From a bacterium (lineage in GTDB: Bacteria; Auribacterota; UBA3054; JAAYZF01), in assembly GCA_012514975.1 (NCBI GenBank), contig JAAYZF010000130.1, positions 1 to 46,042 on the forward strand: a stretch of 46,042 nt of DNA. The letters run 5' to 3'. Both the position numbers and the translations under genes were made by a program. Under the pieces are notes generated by a model. That model saw only the letters and a program-made list of their open reading frames with translations. It was not told the origin of the DNA and ran no database searches. Within the stretch, counting starts at the first letter, position 1. Each line of letters starts with the position of its first letter. Below, piece after piece: positions 8,190 to 16,045 of this stretch.

Positions 8190-9413
8190 TCATTCCGTCG
8201 TCCTCTTCATCCACTCGATCAGCCCGAGCCCCGTCATCGTGTTCCACGGGCTGTTGCGCGCGGCGGGCTCGCTGAACGCGGCCATGCTGCCGTCGGGCGC
8301 GATGCCGCTGCCGCAGACTGCGAACGGCACCTTCTCGCGCACGTGCGTCTTCACATCGAGCGGTGTCGGATGGTCTGGCAGCACGACGAGCGCATGGCGC
8401 GGGTACTCTCGCGCGGCGCGCCACACGGGGCCGACGATCTCGCGGTCGAAGTTCTCGATCGCGCGGATTTTCTCGTCGAGCTCGCCGTTGTGCCCTGCTT
8501 CGTCAGGCGCCTCGACGTGGACGACGACGAAGTCGTGATCCGCGAGCATCCGGACTGCCGCGCCGGCCTTTCCCGCGTAGTTCGTGTCATAGTAGCCTGT
8601 CGCGCCAGGCACCTCAGGCACGTCGAGCCCGGCAAGGCGGGCGATGCCGCGTATGAGGTCGACGGCGGTGATAGCGGCGCCTGTTTCGATGCCGAAGCGT
8701 TGGGCGAACGTGGGCAGGGCGGGGCTCGTGCCATGGCCCCAGAGCCAGACGGCGTTGGCCTCGCCATTGCCCGCCGCGCGCTGCGCGCATGCGGCCGGGT
8801 CGCTCTGCAGGAACGCATTGACGTCCGCCATCAACTGACGGACGAAGGCGCTGCCCGGGCCGGCAGGCAGGTGCGGCGCCCACGGCTGCTCGCTGATGTC
8901 ATGCGGCGGCGTGGCCTTCAGGCCCGTGCCATCGGCGCCCAGGAGGCGTTCCGGCACGACAAGCAGGTGCCGGTAGCTCACGCCCGGGTGGAACCGCACG
9001 CCCTCGCGGCCGAACTTGGCGTCGATCATCGCGATGTACTTCGCGGCGTCCGCGGTCCTGATGTTCCCGCCGCTGTAGCTGGCCATGCGGCCATCGCGCA
9101 GCGTGACGAGGTTGCAGCGGAAGCAGACGTCGCCGGGTTCGAGCGCGATGCCAAGCGCGGCAGCCTCGAGCGGTCCGCGGCCCGTGTAGTACTTCTTCGG
9201 ATCGTAGCCAAGGACGGACATGATGGCGATGTCGCTGCCCGGCTTGAGCCCCTCGGCCACAGTCTCGATCAGGCCGCCGCGGCCCGCGCGGGCAATGGCG
9301 TCCATGTTCGGACATGCGGCCGCTTCGAGCGGCGTCCTGCCGCCGAGCGCGGGGACGGGATGGTCGGCCATGCCGTCACCGATGAGCATGATGATCCTTG
9401 CGCGCTGCGCCAT
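8190..9413 (-). CDS. apgM: Archaeal-type cofactor-independent phosphoglycerate mutase
   Basis: A 407-residue protein of the alkaline-phosphatase superfamily. Seen: an N-terminal MLIGDGMAD metal-binding segment, LGGRTPLEAAACPNMDAIA, the characteristic FRCNLVTL segment, and C-terminal metal ligands in HVEAPDEAGHNGE and LPDHPTPLDVKTH. This is the aPGM subfamily, which interconverts 3- and 2-phosphoglycerate in glycolysis and gluconeogenesis without 2,3-bisphosphoglycerate and needs Mn or a similar divalent metal. The ATG at 9413 begins the family homology; the frame runs further upstream across a putative promoter (TATAAT at 9449-9444), so the longer version is rejected. It heads the minus-strand block ending in maf. 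Confidence 0.92.
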   Translation of the reverse strand: MAQRARIIMLIGDGMADHPVPALGGRTPLEAAACPNMDAIARAGRGGLIETVAEGLKPGSDIAIMSVLGYDPKKYYTGRGPLEAAALGIALEPGDVCFRCNLVTLRDGRMASYSGGNIRTADAAKYIAMIDAKFGREGVRFHPGVSYRHLLVVPERLLGADGTGLKATPPHDISEQPWAPHLPAGPGSAFVRQLMADVNAFLQSDPAACAQRAAGNGEANAVWLWGHGTSPALPTFAQRFGIETGAAITAVDLIRGIARLAGLDVPEVPGATGYYDTNYAGKAGAAVRMLADHDFVVVHVEAPDEAGHNGELDEKIRAIENFDREIVGPVWRAAREYPRHALVVLPDHPTPLDVKTHVREKVPFAVCGSGIAPDGSMAAFSEPAARNSPWNTMTGLGLIEWMKRTTE

Positions 9414-9443
9414 GGGTGTCCGTGTGGTTACCGGCAACGTAGT

Positions 9444-9449
9444 ATTATA
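9444..9449 (-). promoter_or_regulatory. Putative -10 box of the apgM promoter
   Basis: The minus strand reads TATAAT here, 30 bases before the apgM ATG at 9413. No good -35 is visible at 16-18 bases (ATGCAA is the closest), so this may be an activated promoter. Confidence 0.5.
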
Positions 9450-9479
9450 CTCAAAGCCGCCCGATTTTGCATGCCCCGC

Positions 9480-9511
9480 GCATTTCCCGCTGCTGGCGAC
9501 GCGGGAAATGC
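9480..9511. promoter_or_regulatory. 11-bp perfect inverted repeat upstream of apgM
   Basis: GCATTTCCCGC (9480-9490) and GCGGGAAATGC (9501-9511) form a perfect 11-bp dyad with a 10-base spacer. It lies just upstream of the apgM -10/-35 region and has no T-run on either strand. It may be an operator or an RNA hairpin past the upstream terminator. Confidence 0.5.
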
Positions 9512-9527
9512 GGGAGGCGCTGCCCTG

Positions 9528-9566
9528 CAAAGAAAACGGCGGCCGGGTCACCGGTCGCCGTGTTTC
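9528..9566 (-). terminator. Rho-independent terminator of the small transcription unit
   Basis: A stem between 9536-9546 and 9551-9561 (ACGGCGGCCGG with CCGGTCGCCGT, one G-U pair) is closed by a 4-base loop. It is followed on the minus strand by TTTTCTTT. It lies 20 bases after the stop of the 30-codon reading frame and separates it from apgM. Confidence 0.85.
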
Positions 9567-9586
9567 ATTGCCTGTTCAGTGTGTGC

Positions 9587-9679
9587 TCAGGCGGAGGCCG
9601 ATGACAGAAGGATGCGCGATCCTACAATCACGAGATGCAGGATGGCGATCACGGCAATCTGTACCGGCGTTCCGTTCAT
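9587..9679 (-). CDS. Possible 30-residue hydrophobic small protein (or sRNA)
   Basis: The reading frame encodes 30 residues: MNGTPVQ, a hydrophobic run IAVIAILHLVIVG, then SRILLSSASA. It would be a single short membrane segment with a positive residue after it. The support is transcriptional: a TTGACA-17-TATACT promoter places the start near 9697, and a strong terminator lies just after the stop, giving a transcript of about 170 bases. The ribosome site is weak (GGAT only), so the RNA may instead be non-coding. I do not recognise a family; a degenerate SecG-like piece was considered without support. Confidence 0.45.
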   Translation of the reverse strand: MNGTPVQIAVIAILHLVIVGSRILLSSASA

Positions 9680-9703
9680 GGCAGACAATCCAATCAACAC
9701 AAA

Positions 9704-9732
9704 AGTATACGATTAAGGTGTGGTCTTGTCAA
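9704..9732 (-). promoter_or_regulatory. Consensus sigma-70 promoter of the small transcription unit
   Basis: On the minus strand: -35 TTGACA (9732-9727), a 17-base spacer and -10 TATACT (9709-9704). The predicted start is near 9697, about 18 bases before the 30-codon frame. Confidence 0.8.
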
Positions 9733-9747
9733 GGAGGCGTGCCGTTA

Positions 9748-9765
9748 ATGCTCACAATTGAGCAT
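9748..9765. promoter_or_regulatory. Palindromic operator candidate between divergent units
   Basis: ATGCTCA-CAAT-TGAGCAT is a perfect 7-4-7 inverted repeat. It lies 16 bases upstream of the -35 of the minus-strand promoter and about 65 bases before the exbB start, well placed for a regulator of either unit. No clear -35/-10 pair was found for exbB itself. Confidence 0.5.
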
Positions 9766-9831
9766 CCGATTGACTGGATGTGATTGATTATGCTACCCTC
9801 TTGGTCCGTAATAGCCTCCATGGAGCACGCA

Positions 9832-10677
9832 ATGAACATGTATGCACTTCCAAGGGCGGCACAGACCGCGCGCCGCTGTGTTTTCTTCGCACTCGTGACC
9901 GCCGCCACGCTCGGCCCGGCGCCGGCCGCGCGGGCGGAGGACGCGGCGGTAACGAACGATGCGCAGCCGGCCTCCGTGACGAACGCCGAGGCTGCCGTGG
10001 GCGCGCAGGCGGACGAGAAGGTTGTCAAGGGCGTATCGTTCATGGAGAGGCTGCAGCAGGGCGGATACACGATGTTCTTCCTGCTCTTCGCATCGGTCGT
10101 GGCCGTCACGTTCTCGATCGAGCGCGCGGTGCACTTGCGGCGCAAGGCGGTCTATCCGGACGGGCTGGCCGAGCAGGCAGACGAGCTGTGGAGCCGGCGG
10201 CGCTACGACGACATCTACGCGCTGTGCGACCGGTACCCGAGCACGCTGGCGACGATTATCAGGGCATTCGTGCGGCATCGCAACTGCCCGTCGTCGGAGC
10301 TGTCGGTGCTGGCGGGCGACATCGCGGGGCGGGACATGCGGGCGCATTTGCAGAAGGCGTATCCGATCGCGGTGGCGGCGACGGTTTCGCCGTTGCTCGG
10401 GCTGTTCGGCATGGTGATCGGGATGATCGAGGCATTCGAGATCGTCGCCATTGCCGGGTCTCTTGGCGATGCATCGCTGCTGGCAGGGAGCATATCGAAG
10501 GCGCTGGTGACGACGGCGGCGGGGCTGGTGATCGCCATTCCGGCGCTGTCGGCGTATCATTTTTTCAAGAGCAGGACGAACTCGCTTGCCATGGGGCTGG
10601 AGGGTGTGGTGAACGAGCTGTTGAGCACGTGGTTCATGGACAAGGCTGATGACACAGCGGAGCGCGCGCGGCAATGA
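9832..10677 (+). CDS. exbB: MotA/TolQ/ExbB proton channel family protein with signal peptide
   Basis: A 281-residue protein. The ATG at 9832 has GGAG six bases upstream; ATGs at 9784 and 9820 are less likely. Seen: a signal-peptide-like N-terminus with cleavage after AARA, a periplasmic Ala-rich stretch, a first membrane segment (GGYTMFFLLFASVVAVTFSIERA), a cytoplasmic loop, and the C-terminal pair of membrane segments with AATVSPLLGLFGMVIGMIEAF and TTAAGLVIAIPAL, the conserved core of the family. With ExbD it forms an inner-membrane motor using the proton gradient to energise a partner. The gene overlaps exbD by four bases (ATGA). The partner is not a recognisable TonB in this operon. Confidence 0.9.
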   Translation: MNMYALPRAAQTARRCVFFALVTAATLGPAPAARAEDAAVTNDAQPASVTNAEAAVGAQADEKVVKGVSFMERLQQGGYTMFFLLFASVVAVTFSIERAVHLRRKAVYPDGLAEQADELWSRRRYDDIYALCDRYPSTLATIIRAFVRHRNCPSSELSVLAGDIAGRDMRAHLQKAYPIAVAATVSPLLGLFGMVIGMIEAFEIVAIAGSLGDASLLAGSISKALVTTAAGLVIAIPALSAYHFFKSRTNSLAMGLEGVVNELLSTWFMDKADDTAERARQ

Positions 10678-11099
10678 AAGTGGACCTGCGGGATGACGAA
10701 GGGCTCGAGGTGCAGATGGCGCCGTTGATCGACTGCGTCTTCCTGCTGCTGATCTTCTTTCTCGTGGCCACCACGCTGAAGAAGATCAACGAGGAGCTCC
10801 CGCTCGTGCTGCCCGAGTCGAAGGCGGCGATCCAGGTGCAGGAGCCCGACCAGTTCATCGTCATCGCGATCGATGAGAACCAGAACATCTATGTCGACGG
10901 CACGCCCGTGTCGATCGGGCTGCTGCAGAACGATCTGCGGGCCAGGAGCCAGGCGACGCCGGAGATGAAAGTGCGGCTTGATGTCGATCACGCCGTGCCG
11001 TTCCAGCGCGTCATGCAACTCCTCGACATCCTCCAATTCGAAGGGCTTAAGAATGTCGGCATCAACACCCATCAGGAACGCTTCGAGCCGCTGCGGTAG
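10674..11099 (+). CDS. exbD: ExbD/TolR family biopolymer transport protein
   Basis: A 141-residue protein of usual length. Seen: a short cytoplasmic N-terminus, the MAPLIDCVFLLLIFFLVATT membrane helix (about residues 15-34) with the conserved proton-carrying Asp at D20, and a periplasmic domain with IVIAIDENQNIYVDG and an LDVDHAVPFQRVMQLLD segment. It works with ExbB as the proton-driven motor subunit. Its start is coupled to exbB by an ATGA overlap, and its last 47 bases overlap the start of the coiled-coil gene. Confidence 0.93.
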   Translation: MKVDLRDDEGLEVQMAPLIDCVFLLLIFFLVATTLKKINEELPLVLPESKAAIQVQEPDQFIVIAIDENQNIYVDGTPVSIGLLQNDLRARSQATPEMKVRLDVDHAVPFQRVMQLLDILQFEGLKNVGINTHQERFEPLR

Positions 11100-12375
11100 C
11101 AGGCTGACGCGCGCGAAGCAGGGCCCGTTCTGGGGAATCTCGATCGCGGTGCACTGCATCGTGCTGGGCGCATTGGTCATCGCGTTCCCCGTGCGCGAAA
11201 TCGTGTTCAGGCGCGATGCGCCCCGCGAGCCCGAGATCATCACCCGCGGCGACGCGCTCCAGGAGATCATCGATGCCATCCGCGACCGCACGGCCGAGCG
11301 GCTGCGCGGGCGCGTCGCCCTGCTCGAACAGGGGCAGGACCGCATGGCACAGAATTTCCAGATCATCAACACCCACTTTCTCCCGTTCGCCGACCAGCAG
11401 CGCGCCACGGCACGCGCGCGGCTCGACGAGTGCATCCGGCAGGCGCTCGACAGGCAGAAGGCGCTCGCCGATGCGCTGCGCGCCGCGCAGGCCTCGCACA
11501 ACCCCCTTCCCGCGGTGGAAGCCGCGCGCGCCGACATGCCAAGGATTCTTACGGCGCAGGACGAAATCCGCCGCGGCATCATTCTTCTCGACCTGCAGAA
11601 GGATGCCCTTGCCACGCAGCAGAATGCCGCGCAGGAAGCGCAGATCAGCGCAAACCAGTTCATCCGCTGGCTCGACGATGCCGTGCTCACCATCCAGCAA
11701 CGCGCCGAGCCGCTGCGATCTCTCAGGAAGGAACTCGAAGACCTCGAACTCTCGCTTCCCGGGCTCGAGGACGCCGAACGCTCCGCGTTCGCCGCGGCCA
11801 CGAACGCGGAAGCGCGTGTGCGCCTCTGCGACCAGCAGCGCAGGGACACCGAGCGCCTCATCCGCGCCGCACAGGACGACGCGCGCAGACTCAAGGCGCA
11901 GCAGGACAAGCTCGAGCGATCACTCAGGGAGGCGAACCAGCAGGCGAAACAGCGGAAGAAAGGCGCGGCGCCCGACACCGCGAAGATCGAGGCGCTCACG
12001 CGAGGCATCGACGACGCCGTCGCCGGACAGAAACAGGCCAAAGCCCGCCTTGACAGCCTCAAGCAGCAGGAGAGCGGTCTGAAAACGCAGCGCGGCACGC
12101 TGGAGAACACCGCCGCGGAACTGAAGAGAACCGCAGCCAAAGCCCGCGACGAAAGCAGAAATGCGCTCCGCACCGCCGAGGACATGCGCAAGAGGGCCGA
12201 GCGCGACGAAGCCGACCTGGCACGTACGGTAACGAACCGCGCCAGCCTCCTCGTCACGTCGTGCAACATCCAGTCCGGCGCATACGCAGCACAGCAACGC
12301 GTCGTCGAGCGCATACGCGAGCTGCTTGCCGGGGGCACGAACGCCGGCACACAAGCCGGCACCGCACGCCAATGA
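11053..12375 (+). CDS. Membrane-anchored coiled-coil protein in the TonB position of an ExbB-ExbD operon
   Basis: A 440-residue protein; the ATG at 11053 has AAGGG seven bases upstream and overlaps the exbD end. Seen: a short basic N-terminus, one membrane helix beginning at WGISIAVHCIVLGALVIAF (about residues 26-44), which resembles the N-terminal anchor of TonB proteins, then about 370 residues rich in Gln, Arg, Glu, Ala and Leu with heptad-like spacing, predicted periplasmic coiled coil. No TonB C-terminal fold or proline-rich spacer is seen. It is likely a partner driven by or scaffolding the ExbBD motor; I know no named family. The stop overlaps the next start (ATGA). Confidence 0.75.
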   Translation: MSASTPIRNASSRCGSRLTRAKQGPFWGISIAVHCIVLGALVIAFPVREIVFRRDAPREPEIITRGDALQEIIDAIRDRTAERLRGRVALLEQGQDRMAQNFQIINTHFLPFADQQRATARARLDECIRQALDRQKALADALRAAQASHNPLPAVEAARADMPRILTAQDEIRRGIILLDLQKDALATQQNAAQEAQISANQFIRWLDDAVLTIQQRAEPLRSLRKELEDLELSLPGLEDAERSAFAAATNAEARVRLCDQQRRDTERLIRAAQDDARRLKAQQDKLERSLREANQQAKQRKKGAAPDTAKIEALTRGIDDAVAGQKQAKARLDSLKQQESGLKTQRGTLENTAAELKRTAAKARDESRNALRTAEDMRKRAERDEADLARTVTNRASLLVTSCNIQSGAYAAQQRVVERIRELLAGGTNAGTQAGTARQ

Positions 12376-13628
12376 AGCCACTCCGCCACATCCTGCTGCT
12401 TTCCGCGGCGCTGCTCGCGCCCGGCGCGCCCGCTGTGCTCGCGGCTGCCGAAGCGGCGGACGCCAGCGCCGCCGCGCCCGCGAACGATCAGCATCTGGGC
12501 AGCGACATCGTCGGCATCTACGATACCGCCGTGGCGAATCTCGAACAGATATGCGACGATTACCGCCGCATCAAGGCCATCCAGCAGGCGAAGCAGCTCG
12601 ATATCCCGTATGATGAAGCATACAGGAACATCTCGTCCGTGATGCCGGTGCTCGATCCGGTCGACGCGCCGCTCCTGCGCCGCGCCATTCGCCACCCGGA
12701 CGACATTGCGACGCACAAGCATGCGGTCGAGAAAGTCGAGACCCAGATCGAGATGATGATCGATCTTGCCGCGAAGCTGCTCGAGGAGATCGAGGTGATC
12801 CAGGTCAGGCTGCTTGACGGCGGCGAGATGGCGAAGAGGCCGGAGGCCACGCTCGAGGAGATCGTGCAGAAGCCCGAGTACGACCCCGATGAAGTCATCG
12901 AGATCGCGCAGGTGCGGGAGGGCAGCCCGGCCTTCGCCCAGCTCGAGGAGCTCGCCAAAGACGACGAGAAACAGCAGTTCAAAGACCTGACGCCCCTGAT
13001 GCACGAGCTGATGCCGGACATCAAGGACCTGACGAAGGAGACGCAGGAGGGCGAGGAACGGCCGCGCGACCTGTTCCGCAGCTCGGACAATCCGGCCGCA
13101 CTCATGCGCATCACGGACCCGGAGGCGCCGCACACGTTCGGCCGCAAGATCGGCGACGGCGGCGCGCCGGTCGAGTGGCTCTTCGTCAACTCGTGGTACA
13201 CCATCGGCCCGTTCCCGAATCCCATGCGCATCAACATCCATACCAAGTTCCCGCCCGAGACGGTGGTTGATCTTGCCGCAACCTACGTCGGCAAGGACGG
13301 CCGGCTCCTGAGATGGGAATGGGAACAGAGCGGCGTGCCAATGGTGCAGCCATCCGCGCCCGACCAGTACGGCGTCTACTACGCCTACACGGAAATCTCG
13401 TGCGACCGGCCGATGGATCTGTGGGTGGCGGTCGGCAGCGACGACAAGGCGAATGTCTGGCTCAACGGCATGCCCATCTGGGTGAGCAGCGACCGGTTGA
13501 AGGGCTGGCGCGTGAACGAGGGATTCCGCAAGGTGACCTTCCGCCGCGGCATCAACAAGGTGCTGTATCGCGTGGAGAACGGCTGGCTGAACATCGGGTT
13601 CTCGATGGCCATCCGCGTCGCGCCGTGA
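12372..13628 (+). CDS. Exported protein with C-terminal beta-sandwich (carbohydrate-binding-like) domain
   Basis: A 418-residue protein with a signal peptide (MKPLRHILLLSAALLAPG, cleavage near AVLAAAEA). The middle (about residues 45-240) is helical and acidic. The C-terminal part (about 270-418) has the beta-rich pattern WLFVNSWYTIGPFPNP, DLWVAVGSDDKANVWLNG and INKVLYRVENGWLNIGFSMAIR. That pattern is shared with the small jelly-roll or PA14-like modules that precede glycoside hydrolases and other surface proteins in PVC bacteria. Its start overlaps the coiled-coil gene (ATGA), and the operon continues to the rhamnosidase. A role in sensing or binding saccharide at the periplasm is inference. 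Confidence 0.65.
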   Translation: MKPLRHILLLSAALLAPGAPAVLAAAEAADASAAAPANDQHLGSDIVGIYDTAVANLEQICDDYRRIKAIQQAKQLDIPYDEAYRNISSVMPVLDPVDAPLLRRAIRHPDDIATHKHAVEKVETQIEMMIDLAAKLLEEIEVIQVRLLDGGEMAKRPEATLEEIVQKPEYDPDEVIEIAQVREGSPAFAQLEELAKDDEKQQFKDLTPLMHELMPDIKDLTKETQEGEERPRDLFRSSDNPAALMRITDPEAPHTFGRKIGDGGAPVEWLFVNSWYTIGPFPNPMRINIHTKFPPETVVDLAATYVGKDGRLLRWEWEQSGVPMVQPSAPDQYGVYYAYTEISCDRPMDLWVAVGSDDKANVWLNGMPIWVSSDRLKGWRVNEGFRKVTFRRGINKVLYRVENGWLNIGFSMAIRVAP

Positions 13629-13693
13629 CGGAGAGCGGGAGATTCGTTCGCAGCCGCAGGGGCGTGTCCCTGCAACACTGGACAACACACATC

Positions 13694-16033
13694 ATGACCG
13701 GATCACTTCCCCGCGCGCAATGGCTTCGCTGGGCCGGACAAGGGCCGCAGCCGGCCGTTGCCGCGTATGCCGTGCGGTTCGCGGTCGCGGAGGCGCTTTC
13801 CGCGCGACTGCACGTCGCCGCTGATGAATGGTGCGAATTGTACCTTGACGGCACGCCGCTCGGAAGGATGCCTGACCGCGGCGACGCGGTCCGCTGGTTC
13901 TATACCACCGTCGATCTTACCCTGTCGGAAGGAACTCACGTCCTCGCGGCACGCGTGTGGGCGCTGGGCGCTCACGCGCCCGCGCCGGTGATGAGCATCC
14001 GGCCGGGCCTGTGGGTGGCCACGGACGCGGACTCTCCGCTCGGTCCGCAGGTGCGGACGGGCGAAGCCGTGTGGCGCTGCAAGGCGCTCGATGGGTTCGC
14101 ATTCGGCGACAAGCCGTCATGGTCGATGGGCGCAGTAAGCCCTATGACGTTCGACGGCGCAGTGTATGATTGGAGCTGGGCCAGCGGGCCGGCCGACGGC
14201 TGGAACCTGGCGCGGGCGGAAGATGACGCGCGCCTTCTCCAGCCGACGTCGCTGCCGCCGATGTATCGCGCCGACCGTGCCGCGGGCACGGCGATCCACG
14301 CGGACGATGCCGGGCTTGACGATGCACGCTCTTCGCCGCTCGGCAAGGCGGCAACCCGCTGCGACGGGCAGCGCGAATGGCAGCGCCTTTCAGACGGCCA
14401 CGCGCTTCATGTCCCGGCGAACGCGCGACGGCGCGCGGTGTTCGACCTGGGCGAGTATGTCTGCGCGTTTTCCCGCATGGTCGCGCGCGGCGGTGATGGG
14501 GCCGTCGTCCGCATGGCGTGGGCGGAGGCGTTGCGCACCAAGCCGTTCTCCGGCCAGACGCACGAAGGCGACTGGGGCAACAAGACCCACCGCGACCGCG
14601 TGGACGGCATGTACTTCCACGGCATCGGCGACACATGGCGCATGGCCGGCGGCGGCACGCCCCGCGCGTTCGAGTCGTACTGGTGGCGCCCGGGCAGGTT
14701 CATCGAGGTCGTGGTCGAAACCGCCGCAGCCCCCCTGGTCATCGAGCGGCTGTCGCTCCGCGAAACACGCTATCCGCTCGAGCTCGACGGCATGGTGACA
14801 TGTGATGACGAGGAGATCAACGAATCGTTGCGCCTTGGTGTGCGCGCGCTGCAGATGTGCGCCCACGACACGTACATGGACTGCCCGTACTACGAGCAGC
14901 AGCAGTGGGTCGGTGACATGCGGCCGCAGATCCTGTGCGGCTACGTGATGACACTCGATGACCGGCTGCCGCGGCAGGCAATGCGTCTCGCATGCGACTC
15001 CGCGGACGAAGGGGGGCTGACCAGGGCATGCTATCCGAACCGGGGACGTTGCGTCATTCCTTCATTCTGCCTGTGGCTCGTGACGACGCTGCACGATTAC
15101 GCGCGCTGGCGGGGCGATCGCGCGTATGTGGCGGAGCAGATGCCCGCGATGCGCGCACTCATGCAGCGCCTTTGCAGAGACCGCGCGGATGATGGGCTGA
15201 TGCGCTGGCCGGGGAATGAATGGAACTACTACGACTGGGTTGACGGATGGGAACGCGGCATACCGCCCCACCGCGCCGACGGCGTCAATGGATTGTACAA
15301 CTGGCAGATCGTCTACACACTCGACCGCCTGGCCGAGTTGGAGGCGTGGCTCGGCGCCACGGGCGAAGCCGATGCCGCACGAGCCCTTGCGGACGATCTG
15401 TCCAAACGGTGTCTCGGATTGTTCTGGGACGATGCGCGCGGCGCCATGGCCGACGATCCCGCGCGCACGCGGTTCTCCCAGCATACGCAGAGCATTGCCG
15501 TGTTGACGGGCCGCCTGCCAGGCGCCATGACGCAGCGCATCGGCGACACGCTTGCCGAGGACAGCGGCTTGACGCGCTGCAACCTGTTCTTCACGCATTA
15601 CCTGTTCGAAGCCTTTGCACAGCTCGGAAGAATCGATCTCCTGCACGCATACCTCATGCCGTGGCGCGGCATGGTGCGCGGCGGTGTGCGCACGACGTTC
15701 GAGTGCTGGCCGCAGGACAGGGAGAAAGGCCTTCGTGCGCTCCCGCCGATCGACGCAGCCTTCACTCGGTCGGACTGCCATGCGTGGTCCGCGCACCCGC
15801 TCTATCACCTCGTGGCAAGCGTCGCGGGCATTCAACCGGCCGGCTTCGGCTTCGAGCGCGTGCGGATAATGCCCCGGCTCGGTCCGTTCCGCCGCATCCG
15901 TGTTGAAGTGCCCCATCCCAAGGGGACGATGGCCGCGGAGTTCGAGCAGGATGGCCGCGGGAATCTTTCCGGCAATGTGAGACTGCCGGAAGGCCTCGAG
16001 GCTGAGTACCCCGCCGGCACGCCCTGGAGATGA
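13694..16033 (+). CDS. Alpha-L-rhamnosidase-like glycoside hydrolase (GH78 type)
   Basis: A 779-residue protein from the ATG at 13694; the open frame upstream is a shadow of the previous gene. Seen: an N-terminal beta-sandwich (about 25-100) with CELYLDGTPLGR and GTHVLAARVWALG, then a second jelly-roll, then the (alpha/alpha)6 catalytic domain with DTYMDCPYYEQQQWVGDMRPQ (residues 392-412). In GH78 the Glu of the CPxxE motif (E401 here) is the catalytic acid; the usual CPQRE is replaced by CPYYE. A NEWNYYDWVDGW segment follows, and a C-terminal beta domain ends the protein. No signal peptide is visible, so it probably acts in the cytoplasm on imported oligosaccharides. The next gene starts 12 bases later. 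Confidence 0.85.
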   Translation: MTGSLPRAQWLRWAGQGPQPAVAAYAVRFAVAEALSARLHVAADEWCELYLDGTPLGRMPDRGDAVRWFYTTVDLTLSEGTHVLAARVWALGAHAPAPVMSIRPGLWVATDADSPLGPQVRTGEAVWRCKALDGFAFGDKPSWSMGAVSPMTFDGAVYDWSWASGPADGWNLARAEDDARLLQPTSLPPMYRADRAAGTAIHADDAGLDDARSSPLGKAATRCDGQREWQRLSDGHALHVPANARRRAVFDLGEYVCAFSRMVARGGDGAVVRMAWAEALRTKPFSGQTHEGDWGNKTHRDRVDGMYFHGIGDTWRMAGGGTPRAFESYWWRPGRFIEVVVETAAAPLVIERLSLRETRYPLELDGMVTCDDEEINESLRLGVRALQMCAHDTYMDCPYYEQQQWVGDMRPQILCGYVMTLDDRLPRQAMRLACDSADEGGLTRACYPNRGRCVIPSFCLWLVTTLHDYARWRGDRAYVAEQMPAMRALMQRLCRDRADDGLMRWPGNEWNYYDWVDGWERGIPPHRADGVNGLYNWQIVYTLDRLAELEAWLGATGEADAARALADDLSKRCLGLFWDDARGAMADDPARTRFSQHTQSIAVLTGRLPGAMTQRIGDTLAEDSGLTRCNLFFTHYLFEAFAQLGRIDLLHAYLMPWRGMVRGGVRTTFECWPQDREKGLRALPPIDAAFTRSDCHAWSAHPLYHLVASVAGIQPAGFGFERVRIMPRLGPFRRIRVEVPHPKGTMAAEFEQDGRGNLSGNVRLPEGLEAEYPAGTPWR

Positions 16034-16045
16034 ACGGAGAACGCA

